Positions 54,581 through 63,923 of a DNA stretch of 64,000 bases are shown here, in pieces (the stretch's first letter is position 1; every line of letters begins with the position of its first letter). A program made the position numbers and the translations under genes. Source of the stretch: Streptomyces sp. NBC_00154 (GTDB lineage Bacteria > Actinomycetota > Actinomycetes > Streptomycetales > Streptomycetaceae); the NCBI RefSeq assembly GCF_026342835.1, contig NZ_JAPEMI010000001.1, positions 2,672,501 through 2,736,500 on the forward strand, in the 5' to 3' direction. Below the pieces are notes generated by a model that saw only the letters and a program-made list of their open reading frames with translations, had not been told where the DNA came from and searched no databases.

Positions 54581-56245
54581 ATGGCGATGTGCGATGCGCC
54601 CGGGGTGTTCCAGCCGCTGCAGGCGGACGATCCGTCCGTGGTGGCCGGTTACCGTTTGGCCGCGCGGCTCGGCGCAGGCGGCATGGGGCGGGTCTATCTG
54701 TCGCACACGCAGGGCGGCCGACCGGTGGCGATCAAGGTCGTCCGGCCCGAACTGGCCGACGACCCCGCCTTCCGGCGGCGTTTCCGCCGGGAGATGGAAG
54801 CCGCCCGGCGGGTCAGGGGCGCGTACACCGCGGAGCTGATCGACGGCGACGCGGACGGCGCACCGCCCTGGCTGGCCACGCTGTACGTACCCGGACCCTC
54901 GCTGGCGGAAGTTGTCGGACGGGGCGGGGCGCTGCCGGTGCCCGCGGTGCTGTGGCTGATGGCCGGAGTCGCCGAGGCTCTCCAGGCCATCCACGGCGCG
55001 GGGATCGTGCACCGCGACCTGAAGCCGTCGAACGTCCTGCTCGCGTCCGACGGACCGCGCGTGATCGACTTCGGCATCTCGCTGGCTGCGGGCGTCAGTT
55101 CGTACACCGCCACGGGGGCCACCATCGGCACGCCCCAGTTCATGGCTCCCGAGCAGGCGTCCGGGGGCACGGTCACGGCGGCGACCGACGTGTTCGCGCT
55201 CGGCCAGACCGCGGCGTTCGCGGCGCTCGGTGAGCCGCTGTACGGGGATGGTCCCGGGGTCAGCGTGCTGTACCGGATCGTGCACTCCGAGCCCGATCTG
55301 TCGCTGCTACCCACTCGGCTCCGCCCGCTGATCGCCCGCTGCCTGGCCGCCGATCCGGCGGAGCGGGCCACCCTGGCCGAGGTCGTGGAGTGGTGCCGGC
55401 AGGAGCTGGGCGGGGACGCCGACGCGGGCGCGGGGCCGACCGTCTGGCGAGAGGTCATGGGACCGGAGGTGACGGTGCCGCCACCGGTGCCCGATCCCAC
55501 GCCGGCACACACGCTGCCGCTGGTCGCCACCGGGCCGCAGCAGGCGCGGGATCCGTGGGCGGCGCCGACGGACCCGGGCAAGGCGCCGTCACGAAGACGC
55601 GGGACCAGGCTGGCTGTGGGCGCGGCCGTGACGGCGGTCGTGCTGGTGCTCACGGTCCTGGCGTGGACGGTCATGGACGCGACGGGCGTGTTCCGTGGCC
55701 GGGACGATGGCCGCTCGGGTGGTACGGGCTCGGTGGCGGGGGCGTCGACCTCCCCTTCCCCGTCCGCCCCTCGGGCGAAGTCGGGGGCCGATGGCGATGG
55801 GGCGGGCAAGGGGCCGGGCGCGGCGTCGGGAGCAGCGCACCCCTCCGCGACCGCACCCGAGTCGACGCAGGGCGAACCCCACTCCCAGCAGTGGCTGGAC
55901 GCGAAGAACTCACTGAGCTTCAAGAAACCGGTCCAGCGCAAGGACCGCACGGGGGACATCCGTTTCACCTGCGCGAAGGAGGTCAGCTGCGCGCTGGAGA
56001 GCGACACCAGCGTGTTCACCATGGTCTTCGGCGAACCGGTCGCGGGCGTCGACGAATGCCGCCTCCTCACCAACGGTCAGACGGCCCATCGCCTTCCGCT
56101 CGCCGCGGCGGCTTCCGGCAGCGAGATCTGCGTCCGGCACCGCAACGGGGACATCGCGCTGCTCGTGATCGTGACGAAGTCGACCGCGATGCCGGACGGC
56201 GCCTTTGTGACCGCGGACATGACGGTGTGGCGGCGGGCGGGCTAG
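54581..56245 (+). CDS. Transmembrane Ser/Thr protein kinase (PknB-like)
   Basis: The 554-residue protein has a Hanks-type kinase domain: glycine loop RLGAGGMGRVYLS, VAIKVV lysine, catalytic loop GIVHRDLKPSNVLL (about residue 142), VIDFGIS, and the activation-segment end GTPQFMAPEQ. A Pro-rich juxtamembrane stretch leads to one membrane helix (LAVGAAVTAVVLVLTVLAWTVM, about 343-365). The outer part is a Ser/Gly-rich linker and a roughly 110-residue domain with four cysteines (FTCAKEVSC, DECRLL, SEICVRH) instead of PASTA repeats. It probably senses an unknown external ligand. GGGGGGAC precedes the ATG at 54581. Confidence 0.9.
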   Translation: MAMCDAPGVFQPLQADDPSVVAGYRLAARLGAGGMGRVYLSHTQGGRPVAIKVVRPELADDPAFRRRFRREMEAARRVRGAYTAELIDGDADGAPPWLATLYVPGPSLAEVVGRGGALPVPAVLWLMAGVAEALQAIHGAGIVHRDLKPSNVLLASDGPRVIDFGISLAAGVSSYTATGATIGTPQFMAPEQASGGTVTAATDVFALGQTAAFAALGEPLYGDGPGVSVLYRIVHSEPDLSLLPTRLRPLIARCLAADPAERATLAEVVEWCRQELGGDADAGAGPTVWREVMGPEVTVPPPVPDPTPAHTLPLVATGPQQARDPWAAPTDPGKAPSRRRGTRLAVGAAVTAVVLVLTVLAWTVMDATGVFRGRDDGRSGGTGSVAGASTSPSPSAPRAKSGADGDGAGKGPGAASGAAHPSATAPESTQGEPHSQQWLDAKNSLSFKKPVQRKDRTGDIRFTCAKEVSCALESDTSVFTMVFGEPVAGVDECRLLTNGQTAHRLPLAAAASGSEICVRHRNGDIALLVIVTKSTAMPDGAFVTADMTVWRRAG

Positions 56246-56401
56246 GGCTGGTGGGCCGATCACGCTGAGGGGAAGTCGTTGGCACCGAGTCCACAGTTAC
56301 TTGGTTCTGCGTCCATTCCGACGTGGCCATTCCCTGTCGCACTGAAGGGCGTTACAGCCCTTGGATTGGGGCGCGCGCGTTGAGAGATCGGGAGAACGAA
56401 C

Positions 56402-56650
56402 ATGGGTGAGCCTCTCAAGACCTTTGTCGGCGGCACCGAAGTCGAAGTACCCAACAGCATCCCGGACATCCGTGCCACGCTCCCCGAGGACAGGCGCAAG
56501 GAGTTCGACCGCGCCATCAACGAGGCCGGGGTGCACGAGATCCAGGCGGTCATGCGGCACTGGATGCTGGAGGCCGTGCCCGATCCCGAGGCCGAGCGGA
56601 TCCTGGACCGGCTGGCGCAGGACGAGGCGGAGAGGCGGAGCGTCTCTTGA
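56402..56650 (+). CDS. Putative antitoxin of a type II toxin-antitoxin pair
   Basis: The 82-residue soluble, acidic, helical protein (MGEPLKTFVGGTEVEVPNSI...) precedes a RelE-like gene with a four-base overlap (TTGA), the usual order antitoxin then toxin. The product is short and charged with a helical C-terminal half that could wrap the toxin; no DNA-binding fold is obvious. GGGAGAAC precedes the ATG. Identification as antitoxin rests on the neighbour. Confidence 0.6.
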   Translation: MGEPLKTFVGGTEVEVPNSIPDIRATLPEDRRKEFDRAINEAGVHEIQAVMRHWMLEAVPDPEAERILDRLAQDEAERRSVS

Positions 56651-56889
56651 GTTTCCGCATCTCCTACGCCCCGCCCGCCGACGACACCCTCGCCAAGATG
56701 CGGGAGAGGGGTACGTTCCGCGACGAGATGGCGCGGACCTTGGGGCGCGACCCGTACGGGCACGGGTCGTCGGCCGTCAAGAGTGAGCACGACCGGCGCG
56801 AGGCGACGGTCCTCGGGGCCATCGTGCTCTATTACGTCTCCGGGTCCGTTCTCACGGTCACCGTCGTGCGGCTCGTCCCGCTGCCCTGA
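56647..56889 (+). CDS. RelE/ParE-like toxin
   Basis: The 80-residue protein starts with TTG overlapping the upstream stop and reads SFRISYAPPADDTLAKMRER, then DPYGHGSSAVKSEHDRREAT, then VLYYVSGSVLTVTVVRLV. The order of a short N-terminal strand, a helical hairpin, the DPYG turn and C-terminal R-x-x-x-V-x-x-x-V-x-Y-Y strands is that of the RelE/ParE fold. RelE enzymes cut mRNA on the ribosome; ParE inhibits gyrase. Catalytic residues cannot be assigned with certainty. The usual C-terminal R-x-x-Y is shortened, so activity is uncertain. Confidence 0.6.
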   Translation: MSFRISYAPPADDTLAKMRERGTFRDEMARTLGRDPYGHGSSAVKSEHDRREATVLGAIVLYYVSGSVLTVTVVRLVPLP

Positions 56890-56932
56890 GGCCGTTCGCC
56901 CCAGGGCCCGTTGCCCGGACGAGCTCCGCTGT

Positions 56933-57718
56933 TCAGACCAGCTTCGCGAGCTGTGCGTCGACCACCGCGGTCGGCAGTCCGAAGTCCTTGCCCGTGCCGG
57001 ACGCCGCCAGGTTGAGCGATGTGAACGAGGCGATCGTGGCGCCCTGGCGCACGACCACCAGCTTGAACGGGGCCTTCTCGCCGCCCTGTTCCACCGTCAC
57101 CGTCCAGGCCGCGGCGTCCTCGCCGCCCGAGATCTTCTCCTCCTCGATCTTGACGACCTTCTGCTTGTCGCCGGCCACGGTGAGACCGAAGCCGCCGGAG
57201 CACGCGGTGGCCGCGGTGCGCAGGCCGTCGATCGTGTCCTGGGCGCCCTTGCCGTCGTAGGAGGAGAGGGACGTCATCGTCGTCGTGATGTCGAAGGCCG
57301 CGATGAACGCCTCCTCCGCGTCCGCGCTGTCCTGCTTCCCCTTCTGGTCCTTCTTGGGCTCGCTGACGACCTTGCGCTGGTTGGCCGCCACAGGCTTGCC
57401 GACCCCGGCGCCCAGCAGTGCGTCGGCGAAGGTGTCACAGGCCTTGTTGTCCACGGTGACGGCGGACGCCGCGACGGCGTCGTCCTTGCCCGCCTTGCTG
57501 ACCTTGTGTCCCTTGACGTCACCCTGGACCAGCGCCACCTTGTCCAGCTCGGCGGCGGTCAGCGCCTTGGCCACGGCGGGCTCGGCCGCAGCGCCCTCCT
57601 TGCCCTTGCCATCCGCGCCCCCGCTGCCGGAATCCGAGCTTCCGCAGGCGGTGGCGACCAGAGCGAGGGAGGCCGCACAGGCGGCAACGGCGGCGCGACG
57701 TATGACAGTAGGTCTCAT
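56933..57718 (-). CDS. Lipoprotein, uncharacterised
   Basis: The 261-residue protein begins MRPTVIRRAAVAACAASLAL and has the lipobox VATAC at about residue 25, followed by a Ser/Gly linker. The mature domain (ALTAAELDKVALVQGDVKGH...) contains two cysteines (NKACDTF, ATACSGG) and resembles the actinobacterial lipoprotein group with an LprG- or sensor-like alpha/beta fold, but I cannot name a family. It should be attached to the outer face of the membrane. It converges with the toxin-antitoxin pair (43 bp between stops). Confidence 0.83.
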   Translation of the reverse strand: MRPTVIRRAAVAACAASLALVATACGSSDSGSGGADGKGKEGAAAEPAVAKALTAAELDKVALVQGDVKGHKVSKAGKDDAVAASAVTVDNKACDTFADALLGAGVGKPVAANQRKVVSEPKKDQKGKQDSADAEEAFIAAFDITTTMTSLSSYDGKGAQDTIDGLRTAATACSGGFGLTVAGDKQKVVKIEEEKISGGEDAAAWTVTVEQGGEKAPFKLVVVRQGATIASFTSLNLAASGTGKDFGLPTAVVDAQLAKLV

Positions 57719-57875
57719 GGCCCAACTCTATGAGCCAGCTGTGGTTTGACGATCAACCAACTCGGGCACAGGAGTTGATCGTAATTGCGTTGTGATCATG
57801 CCGTGAAGACGCCGGGCCGGTGACCGGGTCGGTGCAGAACAGTCCGGTCCACAACCGGCTTAAAGGGGCACGCAC

Positions 57876-58928
57876 ATGCAGAGCCGAGCAACCGTCTCGA
57901 CCGTCCTCGACGACATCGGAATCGGGGCGGACCACATCGCGGCGTGCAGCCCCCTCACCGGTGGCACATACAACGCCGTCACCCGCGTCACGCTCACCGA
58001 CGGGCGGGACTGGGTGGTGAAAATACCGCCGCCGCCGACCGCCGCGGGGATGAGCTACGAGCGCGACCTCCTGGTCAACGAGGTCACCTTCTACGCGGCA
58101 GCGGCGGCGACGGGGGACGTCGCAGTCCCCGGTGTCGTGCACAGCCGGCTCGATCCCGGCTCCGCGACCGGACCGTACCTGATCATGTCGGCCTGCCCCG
58201 GGCAGCCCTGGTACGGGATCAGCCCGGCCCTGGCGGACCGCGAGGAGCGGCGGCTCAGGCATGAGCTGGGACGGCTCGTCGGGCGGCTGCACTCCGTCAC
58301 CGGGCCCGGCGGATTCGGCTATCCGGCCCAGGCGCTGGGCCCGTTGGCCCCGACCTGGCGGCAGGCGTTCACCGCGATGACGGACGCCGTGCTCGCCGAC
58401 GCCGACACGTACAGCGCCCGACTGCCGCGCCCGACGGACCGGATCCGCGCGCTGCTCGCCGCCGCGGCGCCCGTACTCGACGACGTCATCCGGCCCGCTC
58501 TCGTCCACTTCGACCTGTGGCAGGGCAATCTGCTCGTCGACGGGGAGCCGGGGGCCCGGACGATCGGCGGGATCATCGACGGGGAGCCGGGGGCCCGGAC
58601 GATCGGCGGGATCATCGACGGGGAGCGGATGTTCTGGGGCGACCCGGCCGCCGACTTCGTCTCGCTCGCCCTGCTCGGGGAGGTGGAGAAGGACGAGGAT
58701 CTCCTCGCCGGATATGCGTCGTCGGCGGCGGACGGGGCCGTGGTGTTCGACTCGTCCCTGCGGCTGCGGCTCGCGCTCTACCGCTGTTATCTCTACCTGA
58801 TCATGCTGGTGGAGACCGTCCCCCGCCGCTCCCCCGCCGAGGTGCGGGAGTGGGTACGGCGCGAGGTGGGGCCGCAGCTCGAATCGGCCCTGGTGGACGT
58901 CGAGTCGGCGCTGCGGACCCGGGAGTGA
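57876..58928 (+). CDS. APH-family phosphotransferase with an internal tandem duplication
   Basis: The 350-residue protein is kinase-like: a nucleotide loop near GGTYNAVTRVTL, lysine in DWVVKIPPP, SACPGQPWYGI, and the catalytic loop PALVHFDLWQGNLLVDG (His 211, Asp 213, Asn 218). The next conserved piece, GARTIGGIIDGE with the metal-binding Asp, is present twice because of a 39-bp duplication. The rest (GDPAADFVSLALLGE) is normal. Such enzymes phosphorylate aminoglycosides, fructosamines or other small alcohols. The 13 extra residues lie between the catalytic loop and the second metal site, so activity may be altered. Upstream of the ATG is an AAAGGGG ribosome site. Confidence 0.85.
   Translation: MQSRATVSTVLDDIGIGADHIAACSPLTGGTYNAVTRVTLTDGRDWVVKIPPPPTAAGMSYERDLLVNEVTFYAAAAATGDVAVPGVVHSRLDPGSATGPYLIMSACPGQPWYGISPALADREERRLRHELGRLVGRLHSVTGPGGFGYPAQALGPLAPTWRQAFTAMTDAVLADADTYSARLPRPTDRIRALLAAAAPVLDDVIRPALVHFDLWQGNLLVDGEPGARTIGGIIDGEPGARTIGGIIDGERMFWGDPAADFVSLALLGEVEKDEDLLAGYASSAADGAVVFDSSLRLRLALYRCYLYLIMLVETVPRRSPAEVREWVRREVGPQLESALVDVESALRTRE
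58542..58619 (+). repeat. 39-bp perfect tandem duplication inside the phosphotransferase gene
   Basis: 58542-58580 and 58581-58619 are identical and encode GEPGARTIGGIID twice in frame. The next codons start a third, partial GE, which shows that the unit was part of the original gene and was copied by slippage or unequal crossing-over. Confidence 0.95.
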
Positions 58929-58946
58929 CCGCAGCGCCGACACCCG

Positions 58947-60638
58947 TCAGCGCACCAGGGCGCGCTGTGCGTCGTGCAGGTTCGGCGGCCACACCGCTTC
59001 CGGTGTGCCGTACGCCTCCAGCCGCGTGTGCAGGTCGCCGGCGAAGTCCGGGACGTCGATCTGGTCGAACTCCGTCACCTCGCTGACACCGACCGTCGCG
59101 CTGTACGGGGCCAGCCCATCGATCCGCATCAGGCCGGCCCGCCCGTTGGTGACCCGGATGTTCCAGTGCGTGAAGCGGGCGCCGAAGAGCGGTCCCGCGC
59201 TCGCGTCGCCGCCGTGCCGGCCGTTGTTGTTCACCGTGATGTCGGTGCGGACATTGGCGAACGGCATCCCGCGGTGCGAGTCGAACGTTCCCATCTCCAT
59301 CTCGCCGCGCGACCAGACGTTGTAGCTGGACAGCCCCTCGACGTTGATGCCGTGCAGCTGCGTCCCCGCGGGCGCCGAGACGGTGCGCTGAGCGATGGTG
59401 AAGTCCTCGATCAGGTTGTCGTGCGAGCCCTCACGGCAGTAGTACGGGTGGTGGGAGCCGCGGCCCTCGACCCGTGTGCGGCGCAGGGTGCAGGCAGACG
59501 CGCCGATCAGCCCGAAGCCGTTGTCGACGTGGCGGACGGTGATGTCGTCCGCCCAGCAGTCGTACGCGCACTGGAACGCGACCCCGTTGTATCCCTTGTC
59601 GAGCAGGTGCTGCGACTGCGGGGTCTCGACCGCCTCGAGGGTGAGCCCCTCGACGCCCGAACCGGTCAGCGGGGTGGCGAGCGTGGTCAGGCGCGGGTCC
59701 CACTCGGGGCGTACATCCAGCGGAAGCGGGCGCTCCAGGGTGACCTTGTGCCCGTGTACGGCGGTGATGCGGACCGGCCACTCGTAGGGAACGTACGAGG
59801 TCAACTTGGTCTTGTCGTCCCAGTAGTACGCCTCGGGGCCGGGGCCGCCGCCCGCCATGTGCTCCAGGAGGGTGTGGTCGGCGTCGTCGGCGAGGCGGAG
59901 CAGGACGAGCCCGCCGCGCTTCAGCTGCTTCGTGGACTCGACGGTGATCGACCGGTCGCCGCGGCGGGCGGGTGCGACCGTCGTCAGTGTCTGCCACTCG
60001 TCGCGCTTGTTGCCGGTCCAGCCCTCGAAGGGCCAGGCCTTCGCCTTGATGGCGTCGGTGAGCGAGGTCCAACGGTCCTCGGGGCAGAGCCAGATGAGGC
60101 CGCCGGCCCAGGACCAGCTGGACTTGTCGCCGCCGTAGCGGCTGCCGTACACGCCGATCAGCTCGGTGAGGTTCTTGGTCGCGTACAGCTTCGTGCGTCC
60201 GCTGCCGGCACCGCGCACCACCACATCGCTGTGGCCGATCCGGATGATGTCGTCGATGCGGTACGTGCCTGCGGGGATGAGCACCGTGCCACCGCCACGC
60301 TCTCCGGCAGCGGCGATGGCACGGTTGATCGCGGGGGCGGCGTCGGCGGAGCCGTCCGGTTCGGCGCCGTAGTGCAGGACGTTGGCGACGACAGCGCGGT
60401 GCCGGGGGAGGTCGGAGCCGCCCCGGTAGCCGGCCCGGCCGATGAACGGGACCTGGGCGTGGCTGAAGGGGTTGGCGGCGAACTCGCGCCAGAGGGGGGT
60501 GACTCCACCCGAAGCATGACCGCCCCGGGTGGCCGCCCGGGCGGTGCCCGCGCCCATCACGCCGGTCGCCGCGGCTGCGGCCACGACCACCGCGCTGCCG
60601 AGCAGTCCACGTCTGCTGATGTTCCCCACAGAAGCCAT
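58947..60638 (-). CDS. Tat-secreted right-handed beta-helix (pectate-lyase-like) protein
   Basis: The 563-residue protein has a Tat signal (NISRRGLLGSAVVVAAAAATG...ARA). It then has the glycosyl-hydrolase-28/pectate-lyase-type start VLHYGAEPDGSADAAPAINR, AGGERGGGTVLIPAGTYRI-like sequence, and a long beta-helix body with repeated DITVRHVDNGFGLIG and HDNLIEDFTIAQRT units. It is likely an extracellular polysaccharide lyase or hydrolase; the substrate is unknown. The ATG at 60638 (MASVGN) is used because it directly precedes the Tat signal and has GAAAGG upstream. An earlier ATG at 60656 is possible. Confidence 0.87.
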   Translation of the reverse strand: MASVGNISRRGLLGSAVVVAAAAATGVMGAGTARAATRGGHASGGVTPLWREFAANPFSHAQVPFIGRAGYRGGSDLPRHRAVVANVLHYGAEPDGSADAAPAINRAIAAAGERGGGTVLIPAGTYRIDDIIRIGHSDVVVRGAGSGRTKLYATKNLTELIGVYGSRYGGDKSSWSWAGGLIWLCPEDRWTSLTDAIKAKAWPFEGWTGNKRDEWQTLTTVAPARRGDRSITVESTKQLKRGGLVLLRLADDADHTLLEHMAGGGPGPEAYYWDDKTKLTSYVPYEWPVRITAVHGHKVTLERPLPLDVRPEWDPRLTTLATPLTGSGVEGLTLEAVETPQSQHLLDKGYNGVAFQCAYDCWADDITVRHVDNGFGLIGASACTLRRTRVEGRGSHHPYYCREGSHDNLIEDFTIAQRTVSAPAGTQLHGINVEGLSSYNVWSRGEMEMGTFDSHRGMPFANVRTDITVNNNGRHGGDASAGPLFGARFTHWNIRVTNGRAGLMRIDGLAPYSATVGVSEVTEFDQIDVPDFAGDLHTRLEAYGTPEAVWPPNLHDAQRALVR

Positions 60639-60759
60639 CGAACCGACCCGCCTTTCATGCATGTGAACGACGTTCATGTTTGCGTCGGCGGCGAGCATGC
60701 CACGGCGCGGCGGCGCAGCGAAAGAGTCGTGCGCCGCCGAATTGGGTGGACAGAGAAGG

Positions 60760-61269
60760 TCAGTTGGCGGGGCGCTGGGTCAGATGCGTGAACGCGTCCA
60801 GATTCCGTGTGGACTCGCCGCGCGACACCCGCCACGCGTACTCCTTGCGGATCGCGCTTGCGAAGCCCAGCTCCAGCAGTGTGTTGAAAGAGCCGTCGGC
60901 CGCTTCGAGGACGACGCCGAGCAGCCGGTCCAGCTCCTCGGGGGTGACCACGGAGAGCGGCAGCCGACCGACGAGATAGATGTCGCCGAGCCGGTCGATC
61001 GCGTAACTCACACCGAAGAGGCGCAGATTGCGCTCCAGCAGCCACCGGTGGACCGCCGCGTCGTTCTCGTCCGGGTGGCGGATGACGAACGCGTTGAGGG
61101 AGAGCGAGTGCGCGCCGACGATGAGGGAGCAGGTGGTGGACAGCTTGCGGGTGCCGGGCAGCTTCACGACATAGCTGCCGGACTCGGCGCTCTCCCACTC
61201 GAGCTCGGCGTCCTTCAACGTCGCCTCGATGACCTGCGCTGTTGCCGCTGCGGCGGATACGTCAGCCAT
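60760..61269 (-). CDS. YbjN domain-containing protein
   Basis: The 169-residue protein (MADVSAAAATAQVIEATLKD..., KLPGTRKLSTTCSLIVG, WLLERNLRLFGVSYAIDRLG, DIYLVGRLPLSVVTPEELDR) is of the YbjN type, structurally related to type III secretion chaperones. In Streptomyces a YbjN gene follows mshA, and this order is conserved here. Its function is not established. The frame extends to 61380, but the part before 61269 is arginine- and histidine-rich and without similarity. Confidence 0.85.
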   Translation of the reverse strand: MADVSAAAATAQVIEATLKDAELEWESAESGSYVVKLPGTRKLSTTCSLIVGAHSLSLNAFVIRHPDENDAAVHRWLLERNLRLFGVSYAIDRLGDIYLVGRLPLSVVTPEELDRLLGVVLEAADGSFNTLLELGFASAIRKEYAWRVSRGESTRNLDAFTHLTQRPAN

Positions 61270-61395
61270 GGGGCGAGCGTACGTCAGCGCCGGCTGCGCG
61301 CGTACGTCAGCCGGGAGGCGCGCATGGGTGCGGGCGTGGGCCCGCGTGGGTCTTCTGTGGCGCACGCCTGCCTCGGCCATGAGCTCGCGCGTGCG

Positions 61396-62748
61396 TCAGC
61401 CGTGGTGCACGCGTACGCGACGGCGGTGCTCGTGCAGCGCGGCCGTGTAGACATCGGCGGTCGCGGACGCCGCCGTGTCCCAGCCGAAGCCCTGCGCATG
61501 CGCGGCGGCCGTCGCACCCATCCTGGCGACGAGCTCCGGCGACTCGGCGAACCGGGCCAGCTGCTGCGCGTACGCCTGCGGGTCGTGCCCGGGGATCAGG
61601 AAGCCGCTGGCCCCGTCCCGCACCGCCACCGGGAGTCCGCCGACGGCCGCCGCGACGACCGGGGTGCCGGCCGCCTGCGCCTCTATGGCGACCAAGCCGA
61701 ACGATTCGCTGTACGAGGGCATGACCAGCACGGACGCCGCCCGGAACCAGTCGGCGAGCTGGTCCTGCCCGACCGGCGGGTGAAACCGTACGACATCCGC
61801 GATCCCGAGCCGCGCGGCCAGCTTCTGCAGCCCCTCCGGCTTGGCGAGCCCGCTGCCGCTGGGACCACCGACCACCGGTACGACCATCCGGGACCGCAGC
61901 GACGGATCGCGGTCCAGCAGCACGGCCACCGCACGCAGCAGCACATCGGGGGCCTTCAGCGGCTGGATACGGCCGGCGAAGAGCGGGACGAAGGCGTCCT
62001 GGGGCAGTCCGAGGCGGGCCCGGGCAGCGGCCCTGCCGTCGGCGGGGCGGAAGCGTTCCAGGTTGACCCCCGGGTGGACGACGGCGACGGCCGCCGCATC
62101 GGCCTCGTAGAACCGGACGAGCTCGTCCGCCTCCCCCGCGGTGTTCGCGATCAGCCGGTCGGCGGCGCTGACGATCTGGGTCTCGCCGATGACCCGGGCG
62201 GCCGGCTCGGGGGTGTCGCCCTCGGCGAGCGCCGCGTTCTTCACCTTCGCCATGGTGTGCATGGCGTGCACGAGAGGGACGCCCCAGCGCTGCGCGGCGA
62301 GCCAGCCGACATGGCCGGAGAGCCAGTAGTGGGAGTGGACCAGGTCGTAGTAGCCCGGGCGCTGACCGGCCCAGGCCTGCATCACCCCGTGGGTGAAGGC
62401 GCAGAGCTGGGCGGGCAGGTCCTCCTTGGCCAGACCTTCGTACGGCCCCGCGTCGACGTGCCGCACCAGGACGCCGGGCGCCAGCTCGACCGCCGGGGGC
62501 AGGGCGCCGGTGGTGGCCCGGGTGAAGACTTCCACCTCGATGTTGATCGCGGCGAGCCGTTTGGCCAGCTCCACGATGTAGACGTTCATGCCGCCCGCGT
62601 CGCCCGTGCCCGGCTGGTGCAGCGGGGAGGTGTGCACGGAGAGCATCGCGATGCGACGCGGTTTGCGGTGACTGCCGGGGAAGGCGCCGGGAAACCTCAG
62701 GCGTGGTGCCATGCGGTTGCTGCCGAGCCGAGAGACGTACTGGCTCAC
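61396..62748 (-). CDS. mshA: D-inositol-3-phosphate glycosyltransferase MshA
   Basis: The 450-residue GT-B enzyme has the N-terminal nucleotide region [68 protein letters not shown] and [22 protein letters not shown], all diagnostic of MshA. It joins GlcNAc from UDP-GlcNAc to inositol 3-phosphate, the first step of mycothiol synthesis, the main low-molecular-weight thiol of actinobacteria. The GTG at 62748 has GAGGAGG eleven bases upstream; a longer frame to 62835 has no such site. Confidence 0.96.
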   Translation of the reverse strand: MSQYVSRLGSNRMAPRLRFPGAFPGSHRKPRRIAMLSVHTSPLHQPGTGDAGGMNVYIVELAKRLAAINIEVEVFTRATTGALPPAVELAPGVLVRHVDAGPYEGLAKEDLPAQLCAFTHGVMQAWAGQRPGYYDLVHSHYWLSGHVGWLAAQRWGVPLVHAMHTMAKVKNAALAEGDTPEPAARVIGETQIVSAADRLIANTAGEADELVRFYEADAAAVAVVHPGVNLERFRPADGRAAARARLGLPQDAFVPLFAGRIQPLKAPDVLLRAVAVLLDRDPSLRSRMVVPVVGGPSGSGLAKPEGLQKLAARLGIADVVRFHPPVGQDQLADWFRAASVLVMPSYSESFGLVAIEAQAAGTPVVAAAVGGLPVAVRDGASGFLIPGHDPQAYAQQLARFAESPELVARMGATAAAHAQGFGWDTAASATADVYTAALHEHRRRVRVHHG

Positions 62749-62930
62749 GTCGTCCGGTCCTCCTCGCTCGGGGCATGACAGTGAAAGGGCATGCGCCCCC
62801 TCGGAAGCCTGGAACAGCGGAACGCACCCTTTCATTTCCGCTTCCGTCTCTGTTTTGCCAAATCATTACGATCAGCCACGGCGCGTCACCGCAGCCCGCC
62901 CGGGCCCGCGGGATCGTTAGGCTCGCTGTC

Positions 62931-63707
62931 ATGCGCCCCATCGGCACCGCGACCCGCGGGACCACCAACCCGAACCGGCTCCGCCGCATGGACCGCTGGA
63001 TCGCCGCCACGCACGGCCCCGCCCTGCGCCGCTCCGACTCCCCCGTCGCGGTCGACCTCGGATACGGCGCCGCCCCCTGGACCGCCGTCGAGCTGCTGCA
63101 ACGCCTGCGCACCGCCGAGCCGCGCACGGCGGTCGTCGGCATCGAGATCGATCCGGAGCGGGTCGCGGCCGCGAAGCCGTACGAGCGCGAGGGGCTCACC
63201 TTCGTCCACGGCGGCTTCGAGATCCCGCTGACCGGCCGCCCCACCCTCATCCGGGCGGCGAACGTGCTCCGCCAGTACGACGAGGGTGAGGTCGCCGCGG
63301 TCTGGCGGCGGCTGTGCGCCCGGCTCGCCCCCGACGGGCTTCTGGTGGAGGGCACCTGCGACGAGATCGGGCGCCGCCATGTGTGGGTGGCGCTCGGCCC
63401 GGAAGGCCCGCGCACGGTCACGTTCGCAACCCGCCTCGGCTCCCTCGACCGCCCCTCCGACCTCGCGGAACGCCTCCCCAAGGCGCTGATCCACCGCAAT
63501 GTGCCGGGCGAACCGGTCCACGCGTTCCTGCGCGACTTCGACCGGGCGTGGGCCGCGGCGGCTCCGTACGCCTCACTGGGCGCGCGGCAGCGTTGGATCA
63601 CCGCGGTGCGCACGCTGTCGGGGGACTGGCCTCTGACGGACGGGGTACGGAGGTGGCGGCAGGGCGAAGTCACGGTGAAGTGGGCCGCGTTGCGGCCCGA
63701 GCGGTAG
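62931..63707 (+). CDS. Class I SAM-dependent methyltransferase
   Basis: The 258-residue protein has motif I VAVDLGYGAAPWTAVEL, the acidic residue in VVGIEIDPERVAAA, and EGLTFVHGGFEIPL before a strand with RAANVLRQYDEGEVAAVWRR. The fold is that of class I methyltransferases, but the C-terminal half (VWVALGPEGPRTVTF...) is not like a typical small-molecule enzyme and the substrate is unknown. It is divergent from mshA with 182 bp between the starts. The ATG at 62931 follows a weak ribosome site. Confidence 0.85.
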   Translation: MRPIGTATRGTTNPNRLRRMDRWIAATHGPALRRSDSPVAVDLGYGAAPWTAVELLQRLRTAEPRTAVVGIEIDPERVAAAKPYEREGLTFVHGGFEIPLTGRPTLIRAANVLRQYDEGEVAAVWRRLCARLAPDGLLVEGTCDEIGRRHVWVALGPEGPRTVTFATRLGSLDRPSDLAERLPKALIHRNVPGEPVHAFLRDFDRAWAAAAPYASLGARQRWITAVRTLSGDWPLTDGVRRWRQGEVTVKWAALRPER

Positions 63708-63923
63708 CCGAGCACGCGCGGACCGATGGCTCGACGGGCGTCGATGGGCGGCCCGACAGGCGCTGAACCGGCGAAGTTCGGGGCGCATCCGGGAACACGG
63801 ACGCGACGCCGTTCGTCCGAGATGACGGGGAATGCCTCTGTTGCTTTTCGGTACGGCATGGCACGATCGCGACGCCGCGAAAAGTTACTGACGGTAAGTC
63901 AGATCTGCTCGGAGGGGGAGCTT

